From Sedimentisphaera sp050251615 (lineage in GTDB: Bacteria > Planctomycetota > Phycisphaerae > Sedimentisphaerales > Sedimentisphaeraceae), in NCBI GenBank assembly GCA_050251615.1, contig JBFWMM010000005.1, positions 19,022-83,021 on the forward strand: 64,000 nucleotides of DNA, in the 5' to 3' direction. Made by a program: the position numbers and the translations under genes. Shown piece after piece: positions 18,201 through 31,078 of the stretch; position 1 is the first letter of the stretch, and each line of letters begins with the position of its first letter. The notes below the pieces were generated by a model. It was not told where the DNA came from and did no database searches. It saw only the letters and a list, made by a program, of their open reading frames with translations.

Positions 18201-21200
18201 TTGCCACCAGCTCCGGCGGGACAGGCCTCACCACCGCCGATATGCAGAGGGCTCAAAGCTTTGCTGAAGCGGGGTTCGTTGATACAATCTGGAGCCTTGC
18301 AGATGGCAGATACCCCGTCTTTGCATATCAAAACAACCAGAATACGATCGTGCCTTACATCTGCGGCCTTTCCCGCGCTGATGCAGAGGCAGAGCTGGCA
18401 GGGGCCGGCTTTACAGTTGGCACGGTTATCACGGTTAACAGCTGGCAGGTTCCGGCAGGCTCAGCCCTTGGAGTTAACGCACAGCCGAACAACTTTACAG
18501 ACTCTTCAGCACCCCTTGAGCTTTATATTTCAGCCGGAGATGGCGGTGCAGATGGCTCGGTGGCAAATCCATATCCGATCGGATGTATGGCTGATATGTT
18601 GGCGATAGACTCACTCATCACCGTTATAGCGGACGCCTCGGACGTGATAACCGGCAGCTTCGTTATGACGAGAGATTTGTACGTTGATAATTCACTTGCC
18701 AGAAGAACATCGTTCATTTCGCAGGCTGATGATACTTACTTTACCGGCTCATTTGACGGCGCGGGACACTCCATAACAGGATTTGCCGCTGCAGATAGAA
18801 CTAACGACTATATCGGTGTATTTTCGAAAATTGGCTCCGGAGGTTTTGTTGAAAATCTGGCTGTAGTCAACGCATCAATTTCCGTAAACGATTGCGCAGG
18901 CGCGTTGTGCGGGGTAAATCGTGGCACAATAGCAAAATGCCACAGCTCAGGTAGTATAACGGGAAACAGTATGACAGGCGGCCTTGTCGGCAGGAACTAC
19001 GGCCTTGTGCGAGATTCCCATTCGATTGTTTTTGTAACAGCAACCGGCTCTTACGCTGGCGGACTTATCGGCCATAACGACGGTACGGTATCAGACTGCG
19101 TTGCAAGCGGGGCCGTAAAATCGAGCGCCGGAGAAGTGGGCGGCCTTGTCGGCAGGAACTCTTACGGAATCATCTCGGGAAGCTGTGCAACGGGCAGCAT
19201 CTCCGGAAACGGTAGCGTTGGTGGGCTTTGCGGTTACAACCGCTACAGCCTCGTTACGAGCTGCTTTGCAAAAGGCGATGCGGTCAACAGCGGCGGCAAC
19301 ACAGGCGGCCTCATCGGCTACAACTACGAGGCAAGGGTATATAACAGCTACTCGACAGGCGCCGTTTCCGGCAGCTCTAACATTGGCGGGCTGATTGGCA
19401 CAAATTCATACACATTAGTCCTCAACAGCTTCTGGGATACCGAGACCAGCGGCATAGCCACGAGCCAGGGGGGCAGAGGCCTTACCACCGCCCAGATGCA
19501 GGCTTCTGAGATTTACCTCAGCTACGCATGGCAGCAGGCGAACCTCGGCAACGGTTCACGCGGCTGGGTGTTCAAGGCGAACGACTACCCGACCTTTGCG
19601 TATCTGGCTGACAATGTGAGCGAGGTGCCCGATGTGCGCGGGATGAGCGCAGCAGAAGCTGCGGCGGCTCTCGAAAGCAAAAGCTTTACCGCCGGCACAG
19701 TTCATGAGGTCGCAAGTTGGCAGTACCCCAGCGGAGCGGTAGCCGGCGTGGATGCATCCATCGGCGGCTGCGTCCTTTCCGGCCAGACGATAGATATATA
19801 CGTATCAACAGGAGCGGGCGCAGCGGACGGCTCGCAGGCGGCTCCATATCTTATCGCATCTCAGGAAGACCTTGAAGCAATCAACTCCCTCGTAACGGTT
19901 GTGGAAGGGGCCGATGATGTAATCGAAGGCTTCTTCTCCGTCCAGAGAAATATATTCTTCGACAGTTATGAGCCGTATCAGAGCGGCGTAATATCAAATG
20001 CGGATGCGGTCTGGTTCACCGGCACATTTGATGGAAATGATTACAGTATTATAAACCTCAATGTTGCTCACAAAACCAACGACAATATCGGCTTGTTCAC
20101 GCGCATAGGAACGGGCGGAACGGTCAAGAATGTCAGCATGGAAGGTGCCTCTGTTGAAACAGAGCATAACTCAGCAATTCTCTGCGGCTACAATAACGGA
20201 CTTATATTGAACAGCAACGTTTCCGGTTCGGTCGTCGGCTACTCACATACAGGCGGCATCTGCGGCCGGAATGAGAATGGCACGATTGAAGATTGCCGCA
20301 GCGATGCGAGAATTTCGAGCTACAATTACAGCGGTGGTCTTGCAGGTACGAACAAGGAAATAATCACAAACTGCGTCGCAACGGGAAGCGTCAGGGGAAT
20401 AGGCGACAGGATGGGAGGTCTCGTTGGAAGCAACGAATACGGTAATATCTCAGGCAGTTGTGCAAGCGGTAACGTGATTACAGGTAATAATGAAATCGGC
20501 GGCCTCACAGGACGCAACTACTACAGCACCGTTTCCAATTGTTACGCCAGAGGCAATGTAAACGGAGCAAGCTATGTAGGCGGTTTCAACGGATACAGCT
20601 ATGAGTCAACAACTACAAACTGCTACTCTACCGGCGTTCCAACGGGAACGGGCAGCTATATAGGCGGCCTGATCGGGTTTAGAAGCTATGCCTCGACACC
20701 TGGCTGCTTCTGGGATGTTGATACATCGGGCATTACAGCAAGCGCAGGCGGTACAGGTAAAACGACAGCCGAATTGACCGCCGAAACCACGTTTATCGAT
20801 GCCGGCTGGGACTTCCTCAATGTGTGGATTATGTCGGAAGCAGGTTCTGAATTCGGCGGCTACCCGAAATTTACGTATCAGGGGCTCGTGGTAACATTCA
20901 ATGTCGGCAGCAACGGTACGATTGTAAGCGGAGATGCCGTGCAGGAGCTTGCGCCCGGAGAAAGCGCGGTCGCGCCGACAGTCGTTGCGAATCCCGGCTT
21001 CATTTTCACCGGTTGGGACAAGAGCTTTGATAATATCACATCAAGCACGACAGTCAACGCGGTTTACAGCACGATTACATTTACCGTAACCTTCCTTAAC
21101 GGCGAATTCGGCGCCATTACAGCGGGCGATGCGACGCAGACAGTGGAATACGGAGCAGACGCTGCCTCTCCTGCCGTTACGGCAGATCCCGGATATGCGT

Positions 21201-24200
21201 TTGTCGGCTGGGATAAGAGCCTCGACAACATCACCGCAGACACAACGATAACCGCGCAGTACCTGCCAGCTTACAGCGTTACATTCCTGCCCGGAGCTCA
21301 CGGCGAAATCACCGCCGGTTCCACCGAGCAGCTTATCGTGATCGGCAATGACGCCATCGCGCCGACGGTAACGCCGGAAGTTGCGTACAACTTTACCGGC
21401 TGGGATGTTGACTTCACTGATGTTACGCAGAATCTCACTGTTACAGCCCAGTACACCATCAAGACGTTCACTGTAACATTCAACCTTGCAGGCCACGGCG
21501 AGGTGTCTTACGGCAGTGCCGTGCAGACAGTAGAATACGGCGCCGATGCCGTCGCGCCCATAGTATCGGACGACCCTGGCTATACGTTCCTCGGTTGGGA
21601 TGTTGAGTTTACCGGCATAACAAGCAACCTTACCGTAACCGCGCAGTATGAGGCGGCTCTCTATACCGTAACGTTCCTGCCGGGCGCTCACGGCGCGATT
21701 ACAGCCGGCGAAACGACCCAGCAGCTCACCTACGGCCAGGCCGCAACCGCTCCTACGGTCGTTGCGAACACTGGATACGTCTTTACCGGCTGGGATATTG
21801 GCATAAGCTATATCAGCGCCAACACCACTGCCACCGCGCAGTACAGAGTTCAGACATTCACCGTAACATTCGTTGCGGGAGCTAACGGCTCTATTACGAG
21901 CGGCAGCGCCGTTCAGACGGTAGATTACGGCGCCGCGGCAACCGCGCCTGTGGTAACCGCAAAGCCGCAATACACATTCACCGGCTGGGATTCGGAGTTC
22001 GGCGAGATATACGCAAATACAACCGTAAACGCACTCTACTCAACTGCGCCTCTGCCCGACCTTGTCGCCGAAGTTATAAACGTACCGGCAAGTATGGTTC
22101 AGGGCGACAGCGTAAGTCTGTCCTGGAGCGTGTCAAATATCGGCTCGCTCACGGCAACAGCAGGCTGGAACAGCGCCGTTTATATATCCAACGACCCGCT
22201 TATCGGCGCCGATACCTACATTGCAGGCATCCGCTCGAATTTCGAGCTTGCTCCATCGTCCCGACAGACCGTAACGCAGACAATCACGATACCGGCAAGC
22301 GTATCGTGTGAATCCGCGGTCTGGTTTGTTGTGAAGGTGGACTCGAACAATGAGATTGCGGAAATCGCAGGCGAGCAGCCCAATGCGGCCATCGCTTCAA
22401 GCAGTACATCCGTTGCCGGTGGCCTTGCGCTGAAACTTCCCGTAACGAGTGTAGCTGAGAATACCGCCTCGCCGAGCCTGCGCTGCATAATCAGCAGAAC
22501 AGGCTCCTTCGCGGCCACTCTCACTCTCAGCGCGACATCATCAATGCCCGAGGAGATTTCGGTACCGGAAACTGTAACCATCGCGGCAGGCCAGAGTAGC
22601 GCGGCGTTCTACGCCAAGGTGCTTGATGACAGCCTGCTTGACGGCGACCACAATATAACGATAGAGCTGGCCGCTGCCGGCTTCTCGTCCGCAAGCGGGG
22701 TTCTCACGGTCGAAGACAACGAGCTGCCAACGCTCAGTATCGTTCTCGCGCAGGCCGAGGCGAGCGAGGGGGATGTTGTGGATGCCGCCGTAACAACCGA
22801 CTATATCTCGGACGTTCCCGTGACGGTAAATCTGCTCTCCGCTTCCGCTTCGCAGTGTATTCTGCCGGCTCAGGTGGTACTGCCCGCAGGCTCTGATTCC
22901 GTAGCGTTTGTAGTAACCGTAATAGACGATTCCATTGCCGAGGCGAACGCGGCAGTTGAGATAAGGGCAAGCAGCGCGGGGTACAACTCCGCGATTGATC
23001 AGCTCGTAATCAACGATGACGATGTGCCCGGAGTGGCGCTGAGCTTCAGCCCCGCCGAGATTTCCGAGGGCGCGGGCCTTAACGCCTGTATGGCAACCCT
23101 CACCCGTACCGACAATATCGGCGGCACAATACAGGTTGCTCTCACTGCATCAGTTGCGGATTCGGTATTCATACCGACCGGAGCCACACTCTACGAAGGC
23201 CGCAATTCGGTTACCTTCTCCATTGGAGCGATAAATAATTCCACCGTGGACGGCAGCAGGGATGTAATCATAAGCGGAAGCGTGCTTGTAAGCTCGTGCG
23301 GTTGCGGGCTCAACCCGTCAAACGGGGTGCCGATTTCCGCCACGCTTACCATCCTCGATGATGACGGCCCGACTTTAACCGTACTCGCCCAGCCGGCAAC
23401 GATGCCAGAGGGCAAGGCGCAAGCCGGATTTATCACAATCTCGCACAATACAACGCTCACCGAAGACCTGCCGGTAACGATTTCTTACGACAGGCCCGAT
23501 GAGGTCTTCATTACGGAGAATGTTGTTATACCGGCGGGTGAAGCAAGCATTCAGGTTCCCGTGGAAACGCTCAATGACGAGCAGGAAGACGGCAGCCAGA
23601 TGGTTTCGGTTTATGTTGACGCAGACGGCTACAGCTCCGGCACGACATGGCTTCTCGTGAGCGACAGAAATCTGCCTGATATCGCAATCGACAACCTGCA
23701 AGTACCTTCGAGCGTGGTTGCGGGCGAAGAATTTGAAATCAGCTTCGACATTACAAACATCGGCTTCTGGAACGCCTATTCCGGTTTGCCGGTAAAGGTT
23801 TACTATTCGCTGAATAATACGGTGAGCAAGAATAATATGCTCTTCGAGTTTGAGACGCAGCAGATTATCCCGATGGACAGCGATCTGCCCAAAACGGTTA
23901 CTGTTACCGCGCCGGACATAGCCAACGACTACAAGATTATTGTTGTTGCCGATCCTGACGGGCTTGTTCGTGAGCTGAATGAAGCGAACAACAGCGCTTA
24001 TTCAGAGATGCTGAACGTGAATCCCGCTTATACTGCAATCGCCAATACCGATACAGAAATAGCCCTCAATACGGATGTTATCCCGATCTACGGCAGCACC
24101 CTCTTGCCGGACGGAGAGACCGCGGCGGCGAATGTTGATGTTGATATTTACGTGATAGTGGACGGCTCGCGGAGAGTTGTAACCACGACAACAGATGCAA

Positions 24201-27200
24201 GCGGCAATTTCGCCGCGAGCTTCATCCCGTTGCCGACAGAATCCGGGCACTACATTATCGGCGCTTGCTACCCGGCAATGGGTTCGGTTGTCGAGCAGGA
24301 TGCGTTTGATATCCTCGGCTTCGAGCGCACGGACAGAAGCTATATCACATGGGATATGACTGTGGGGCAGGTGAGAACAGCAGGTATTCAGCTTCACAAC
24401 AGGAGCCTTGTTGACCTGAGCGGTTTCACCGTGGAGACGATAGGCGCGCCCGCTGAATGTGGCCTCGAGTTCTACGCGCCTGAAGTAATTCAGGGCGGTG
24501 GCTATGCAACGCTGAGCTACACAATCTCAGCCGATGACGTGAGCGAAGGCGATAACTTCATCAAGTTCACCGTCCGCATCACATCCGCAGAGGGTGCGAG
24601 CCTCGATATCCCGATGTGGTTCTATTCCGAGAGCTTGCAGGCTCTGCTCAAAGCCACCCCGGCAACTCTCGACTCAACCATGAACAGAAACATTCCTCGT
24701 CTGGTACAGTTTGACATTGTCAACGAGGGTGCCGGAGACAGCGGCCTTGTTACCGTTGACATCCCGAACGTGAGCTGGATGAGGCTTGTGAGCAACAGGC
24801 AGATTGCTTCGCTGGCAAGCAAAGAAAGCGCAACGGTTATCCTTGAGCTCTACGCAGATGAAAGTGTTCCGTTCAATGCGCCGCTCAGCGGCTCTATTGC
24901 GGTCAACAGTGAGAATGCGAACTACCTGCCCGTACCGTTCAGATTTGAGGCGGTATCCGATGAAACCGGCGGCCTGCTGATTGATGTGCTTGATGAATAC
25001 AGCTACTACGCCGAAGGTCTGCCGCATGTGGAAGGCGCGGGGGTTAAGGTCAAGAATCCTTATACCGGCGCTCTCATCGCACAGGGCAAAACCGGCGCAG
25101 ACGGCACATGGCTCGTTGAAGAGCTTGCGCAGGGTAGCTATACGGTTATCGTTTCTGCGCCCGAGCATTCGGGATGGCAGAACGTCGTTGATGTGCTCCC
25201 CGGCCGCGTTACGGAGAAAGAGGTCTTCCTCCAGTATCAGGCCATTACGTACAGCTGGGATGTCGTGCCGACACAGATCGAGGATCAGTATGAAGTTGAG
25301 CTGATCGCTAAATTCGAGACGAACGTCCCCGCGCCCGTTATTACGGTTGAGGCGCCGAGCGAGCTGCCGCAGCTTGGAGACGGTGAATCGTTCATTTTCA
25401 ATGTAGTTGTGGCTAATCACGGCCTTATCAATGGCGAGAACGCTCAGCTCGAACTGCCTGTCGTTGACACATACTCATTCGAGCCGATCAGTAACAACTG
25501 GAGCACTCTGCCAGCTCAAAGCAGCATTGTAGTGCCCGTCAAAATGTCGAGGTCCGTTCCGGAGATCCAGTCGATGGGCGCCGAGCAGGCTCTGCCCTGT
25601 ACAATGGCAATCTATGCCCTCGCCGAATACTACTGCGGGCCGGAGGCTAAGAAAGCCGTTTCGCAGTCGAACAACATCCGCTTTCTCGGCCATATCTGTG
25701 ATATAATATCCGTGATAACCTCCGGCGGCGGCTCAACCACATCCGAGCCTTCCAGAGGAGGAGGTGTTTCAACGGGCGATGCAGGCGGCGGCTCAATACC
25801 GACTGTTTCCAAGAACGTTGACTGCATAACCGCAATAAAATGTATCGACTCACTGCTTGGCGTGGCGGCACCTCCGCTTATCAGCTCTTCCGCTACAGCT
25901 TACGGCGCCTTGAACAGCATTGCAAACGGTGGCAGCAGAGCCTCCGCGGGCTATTCCATCGCCCGCCAGCTCATTCCCGGTACGGGCTGGGTTGATGTGA
26001 CGAGGGAGTGCTTCAAGGTATCGATTCCCGTGAATGAACCACTCGCGAGTGCTGATGCGGTGCTTTCGGATATTGATGAAAGCAGGGAGTCAACAATGCT
26101 CTTTTTCGAGGGGCTTATGGCTATCAGAGACGCGCAGCGTTATATGATTGGCCTTGATGCCATCGAGGATGACCTGCTCAACGGCTACCTTGAGCTGTTC
26201 CTTGCTGAGGCAGATTCGAACAATCCTGTTATACCGCAGACAACGACACAGGTTCTTGAGGATTATGTGGTTCTTTCGGAGGCAGTAAACACTGATGATG
26301 TTGCGTATTCCGTGGAGCGCTGGAACAGAAGCGTGGCATACTGGGCGCTTGGATACGACAGCGTCGCGGACGTTCCGGCGGGCGAAAATACCGATTTTGT
26401 CGAGCCGAACGTGCTCATAAATATCCTTGCGAAACTTGATGAAGTGGAGCAGACTGCCGTTTCAAGAGGATTCACAGGCACCGCTGAGATGGTCGAAGCG
26501 GACAACGCCTATATGACGCAGTACGTCTCAGATAATCAGGGCTCCGTGTGCGCGTCTGTATCGATTAGGATAAACCAGACGGTAACAATGACGCGTGAGG
26601 CGTTTGAAGGAACGCTCACTCTCTTCAACGGCCATAAAACCGAGGATATGCAGGATATTCAGCTTGATCTGTTGATTACCGACGAGAATGATTTTGACTG
26701 CACCGACCTGTTTGAGATCTCTACAGAGTCTCTCGACACGGTAACGGCTATTGACGGTACAGGTAGCCTTTCACCGAATAGTGAAGGCACCGCTACGATT
26801 CTGTTTATTCCCGAGCGCCTCGCCGCTCCAACGCATTCGGTGAACTACCGCTTCGGCGGCACTCTCTCCTACCTCGACCCGTTCACGGCTACGAGGGTTG
26901 AGATTGACCTGTTCCCCGTAACGCTTGAAGTCAAGCCGAGCCCGCTGGTTGACCTGCACTACTTCCTGCAACGCGATGTCTATGGCGACGACGCGATGAC
27001 TTTGGATGTAGTTGAGCCGATTCTACCTGCGGAGATGTCTATTCTTGTTCATAACAAGGGCTACGGCGTAGCTCGGAACTTCCGTATAGATTCCGCTCAA
27101 CCCGAGATGTTCGAGAACGACAAAGGGCTCCTGATAGACTTTGCTCTTCTCGATTACGACCTCGCGGGCGTTGCCCTTAACGGCCTGCCGGCGCAGGGGG

Positions 27201-29221
27201 GCTTGAGCCAGATACAGCTGGGCGACATACAGCCGCAAAGCACGGCTATTGCGCAGTGGTGGCTCACATCAACGCTCCAGGGCCATTTTATCGGCATGGA
27301 TGCAAGCTTTACGCACCTCAACAGTTCCGGTAATCCGGACATTTGCCTGATGGATACAGTCGAGCTGCACGAGCTGATAAAGAGCGTTCAGGCTGATGAT
27401 GACAGCCTGCCCGACTTCCTTGTAACCGAATTTGACGCGCAGGACAGGCCCGACACAATCTACTTCTCCGATGGGGGTGTTGCCGATGTATTTGTCGCAA
27501 ACGCCGTTTCAGACAGCTTGCCATCGGGGCAGAATCCCGCGATTACGGTTTCTGTTACCGCAGATTCCGCCGGATGGGCTTACGCATCTCTGCCTGATCC
27601 GGGTGCCGGCAAGTACAGGATTATTAGAGTGCTCCGCGCGGACAGCAGTGTTGTGCCGGCTGAGAACGTATGGCTGACAGACCGCACGCTTCCAGACGGC
27701 GCAGACCCTGTCTATGAGAACACATTACACATCTTCGAGGGCTTCGAGACAGCGGGAACCGAGGTTCTAACGCTTGAACTTCAGGCTGTTGACGAAGACC
27801 CGCCGGCGGTGCTTGAATTCACGGGCATCGCAAACGGAGGCGTGTATGTGGAGATGGACGAGTTTGATTTGGTCTTTACCGAAGAGATTGACCCTGCTTC
27901 ATTCACGACCGCCGATATCTCAATGCGCTATCAGGGCGAGCTGATGGCCGCCGATACCGCGACCATTACACAGATGGACGCCGTTAGATATCGCATTGGC
28001 AACCTGACAAGCCTTGATATGGGCGATGGCTTCTACTCACTTACCGTTCAGACTACCGGCATTACCGATGTGTATGGCAACCCTGGTGCGGCAGGCAAGA
28101 ATATTACTTGGATTCTCGCCTCCACTGAACCTGCGGTAAGCCAGCTTACGGGAATAGAAGAAGGAGATTTCGTCAGCGGAATCGATTCTGTCGAAGTGAT
28201 ATTCACCGTACAGATACTCGATAGCTCCTTCAATCCCGACGACCTGCTCATAAACGGCGCTACCGCTACGGGCCTCAGCATTGCCTCGGTGGATGAAAAC
28301 AGCCTTGTCTTTGAGATTACCGGATTTGAGAATTACCTCACCGCCGATGGCCGATACACCTTTGCCATAGATACGACCGGCATCAGAAATACGACAGGCG
28401 AATATGGAAGTACGCTTTACGAAGTGAACTTCGACCTTGATACGGCAAGCCCTGTCCTCACGGTGTTCGAGAAGGTGATTCCACCGGCCGCTCTTGCGGG
28501 CGAATACAACGTCAGCATAGCTTTCGATGAACCTCTGGCCAATACGACAATCGACTGGAGCGATTTCAGCCTGTTTGTGAATTCTGTTCTCGTAACAGAC
28601 CTCACCGCGGGCGCAATAACAAAGACGGCAGCTAACAGCTTTGTTATCACGGGTCTCAATAAGCTCACCGCGGGCGGCGCGAGCATTGAGCTTGTCTTTG
28701 ATGCAGGTAATATTGCGGATCTTGCCGGCAATTTGAGCGCAGATTCCAACGCTATCAGCTGGACAACCGGCCTCACAGTAACCTTCGTTGCGGGCGAGCA
28801 CGGCCAGATCACCGCCGGCGATGCCGTGCAGTATGTAGATTACGGCTCAGCGGCAACCGCGCCGACAATTACACCGCTCGTTGCGTACAACTTTATCGGC
28901 TGGGATGTTGCCTTCGACAGCGTAACAAGCGACCTGACGGTTACGGCGCAGTATGCGATTAAGACGTTTACCGTAACGTTCGTTGCGGGAGCAAACGGCG
29001 CAATTACATCAGGCGATGCCGTACAGGCGGTTGAGTATGGCGGCTCTGCGGCCGCCCCGACGATAACGGCGAATGCCGCGCACAACTTTACTGGTTGGGA
29101 TGCTGCGTTTGACAGCGTAACAAGCGACCTGACGGTTACGGCGCAGTATGCGATTAAGACGTTTACCGTAACGTTCGTTGCGGGAGCAAACGGCGCAATT
29201 ACATCAGGCGATGCCGTACAG
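12242..29221 (+). CDS. Giant secreted GLUG/PASTA/B-repeat surface protein, main part up to the gap
   Basis: ATG 12242 is preferred over GTG 12227: GGAAG lies five bases upstream and the product begins with signal peptide MCKTRFVLALVLLASMPLMA. Order of domains: seven blocks of GLUG motifs (GGLVGxN...CxATGN) separated by six PASTA-like domains (MVPDVCGMSAAQAQ, VMPDVHGLSAADAQ and so on), 12.3-20.9 kb; six InlB/Listeria-Bacteroides B-repeats (VTF...GxI...GWD...TAQY), 20.9-22.0 kb; CARDB-like PDLVAEVINVPASMVQGD; four Calx-beta-like units (~22.4-23.7 kb, with acidic ends such as INDDD and LDDDG); a second CARDB-like domain; a carboxypeptidase-regulatory-like domain near 25.0 kb; SbsA-like Ig domains near 27.8-28.7 kb; more B-repeats from 28.77 kb. 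It continues in frame across the gap (see 29322-30720). Likely extracellular attachment or carbohydrate binding; no catalytic domain recognised. Confidence 0.85.
12330..20880 (+). repeat. Coding tandem modules: GLUG block plus PASTA-like domain, period about 1.25 kb
   Basis: PASTA-like segments start near 13334, 14597, 15846, 17096, 18347 and 19621, giving spacings of roughly 1,250-1,275 bases. Each is followed by a (G/A)DGSxxNPYPI linker and a new GLUG block, and each GLUG block ends with a CFWDxETS signature. Copies are clearly diverged, so this is an old duplication series and not an assembly artefact. Confidence 0.85.
20888..22047 (+). repeat. Six InlB-type B-repeats (coding), about 195 bases each
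   Basis: Six consecutive units of about 65 residues with VTF at the start, a G-x-I/V turn, GWD in the middle and a final xAxY. They are diverged from one another at DNA level, in contrast with the second B-repeat array at 28.8-29.8 kb. Confidence 0.8.
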
Positions 29222-29775
29222 NNNNNNNNNNNNNNNNNNNNNNNNNNNNNNNNNNNNNNNNNNNNNNNNNNNNNNNNNNNNNNNNNNNNNNNNNNNNNNN
29301 NNNNNNNNNNNNNNNNNNNNNTTGGGATGCTGCGTTTGACAGCGTAACAAGCGACCTGACGGTTACGGCGCAGTATGCGATTAAGACGTTTACCGTAACG
29401 TTCGTTGCGGGAGCAAACGGCGCAATTACATCAGGCGATGCCGTACAGGCGGTTGAGTATGGCGGCTCTGCGGCCGCCCCGACGATAACGGCGAATGCCG
29501 CGCACAACTTTACTGGTTGGGATGCTGCGTTTGACAGCGTAACAAGCGACCTGACGGTTACGGCGCAGTATGCGATTAAGACGTTTACCGTAACGTTCGT
29601 TGCGGGAGCAAACGGCGCAATTACATCAGGCGATGCCGTACAGACGGTTGAGTATGGCGGCTCTGCAACAGCTCCGACCGTCATAGCGAATGCCGGCTAT
29701 TACGTAATGGGATGGGATAAAGACTTCTCGTCCGTTACTGAAGACATCACCGTAACGAGCATTTACCGCACAAGG
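28771..29775 (+). repeat. Second B-repeat array with perfect 195-base units around the gap
   Basis: The string GACAGCGTAACAAGCG recurs at 28916 and 29111 and, after the gap, at 29338 and 29533; the spacing within each contig is exactly 195 bases (65 codons). Units are almost identical at DNA level, which explains the assembly break. At least three near-perfect copies exist after merging; the true number is unknown. Confidence 0.85.
29095..29448. other. Assembly gap (100 N, 29222-29321) inside the giant gene
   Basis: Bases 29095-29221 equal 29322-29448. Removing 227 bases shifts the frame by two, which exactly restores one continuous frame from the 12242 gene into 29707-30720. The apparent stop after the gap is therefore an artefact of the 100 N. 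Confidence 0.9.
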
Positions 29776-30720
29776 TTTAACGGCGCCGCCGGCACCTATG
29801 CAGACCCGCTAATCATCGTATTGAGAGAAGAGCTCGAGTACGTTTCGGCAAATATAGAGCTATGGGATAAGCATATCGCCCTTGGCGCAGACATCGATAT
29901 GCTCGAATCGGATATAGCCCCGATAGGCATTCAGGAAATGCCGTTTGCCGGCGTATTCAACGGGCGCGGCCACTTCATCGAGAACCTGTTCATCTCTGAC
30001 ACGCTTGATGCGATGAATGCGGAAAAGGCAGGCTTGTTCGGCGTAATCGGTGAGAGCGGAGAAGTGAAGAATCTCGGGCTGTTGGATGCCGAGATATTCA
30101 GCCTCAGTGCGTTTGCCGATGCGGCTGTTATCGCCGGCGAAAACAGAGGCTTAATCAGCGCCTGCTTCGCCCACGGCTACTGCGATAACCTCGGCTACAC
30201 AACCGCCGGCATCGCAGGCTACAATCTCGGCGAAATAGTCAACTGCTACTCCATTGCCAACTGCACAGGCGAGCTGTTTGTCGGCGGCATCGCCGGCGAA
30301 AACGCAGGCACAATCAAAGACTGCTACAATGCCGCACCGCTGTTTGGAGATGCCTCGTCGCTTGTCGATGAGATTTGCCCGCTAAGCAGGGGAACAATCT
30401 CAAGATGTGCAAGCTTCTCCGACCCGCAAAACCGACCGCTTCTCAGCGAGCTTGGCTGGGATACTGCTGGCAATTCTGGTGATGGTCTGATGGATATCTG
30501 GTTTATGATGGCGCCCGAAGAGCTGCCGATGTTGTTCTGGCAGGCGGCTCGCGGCGATGCCAACTGCGACGATGTGATTGACATCTCCGATGTTATGGCC
30601 ATCGCAAGCCGGTGGGTTGAGTCTGAAGCGAATGTTGAAGATGTGAGGCTCATCGGCGATATCAACCTCGACGGTACCGTTGACCTTGAAGACTTCGCGA
30701 TACTGGCGCTTGCCTGGTAA
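29322..30720 (+). CDS. C-terminal part of the giant surface protein with GLUG repeats and dockerin-like pair
   Basis: Frame with codons starting at positions equal to 1 modulo 3, open from the gap. It continues the B-repeats, then a last GLUG block (residues from FNGAAGTYADPL through TIKDCYNAAPLF), and ends with two dockerin-type calcium-loop repeats: GDANCDDVIDISDVMAIASRW and, 14 residues after it, GDINLDGTVDLEDFAILALAW, one residue per repeat shorter or longer than the classical spacing. In cellulosome makers a type I dockerin binds a cohesin; in Sedimentisphaerales-like genomes similar C-termini occur on many secreted proteins and may be sorting or attachment tags. No cohesin is seen here. 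Merged with the 5' part, the protein is about 6,083 residues if no repeat unit is missing. Confidence 0.85.
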
Positions 30721-30789
30721 GCTGAAAGTAGAATAATAAGGCATAAGGAGCCCTGCTTACCCTGTGGCTCTGTTTGCCGGTGCGAATTT

Positions 30790-31006
30790 ACCGGCATTGG
30801 TGGGCGTTCAATAAAACAGCGGAGGCGCGCAAGCGCCCCGAAATCGAAAGTTATAACCGCCTGCGTTCTTCGCATTGCTTGCGCAATGGCGCTGTTTGCC
30901 GGTCCACCATTACGGATTGATATATCGCTCCGCATGAGCATAGTAGAGACGCAAAATCTTGCGTCTCTACAGGTGTTTGGTTTCACCGGCATTGGTGGGC
31001 GTTTGC
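30790..31006. repeat. Mosaic intergenic repeat, copy 2 (blocks A, B, insert, C)
   Basis: Block A is at 30816-30844, block B at 30871-30899 and block C at 30975-31006, in the same order as in 3775-3970. Between B and C there are 75 extra bases (30900-30974) that contain a 28-bp perfect palindrome. The wider gap between genes, 30721-31423, is otherwise non-coding. A weak hairpin, GAGCC (30748-30752) with GGCTC (30766-30770), may end the giant gene's transcript. Confidence 0.75.
30943..30970. repeat. 28-bp palindrome, copy 1
   Basis: GTAGAGACGCAA, loop AATC, TTGCGTCTCTAC: a perfect 12-base stem. It lies inside the segment that interrupts the mosaic repeat. It resembles a REP or tiny MITE-like extragenic palindrome. 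Confidence 0.8.
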
Positions 31007-31078
31007 GTGGTATTTTTTTCGCACGGCTTGCGCCGTTGTGCTGTTTTGCGAAGCGTCATTGCAGAATGATAACGTATC

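Noticed and set aside
12330..20880. CRISPR-like array
   Set aside because: Regular spacing comes from protein modules of about 1.25 kb and short GLUG motifs; units are coding, diverged and far longer than CRISPR repeats.
29199..29684. Antisense open frame across the third gap
   Set aside because: Shadow of the B-repeats, joined artificially by N.
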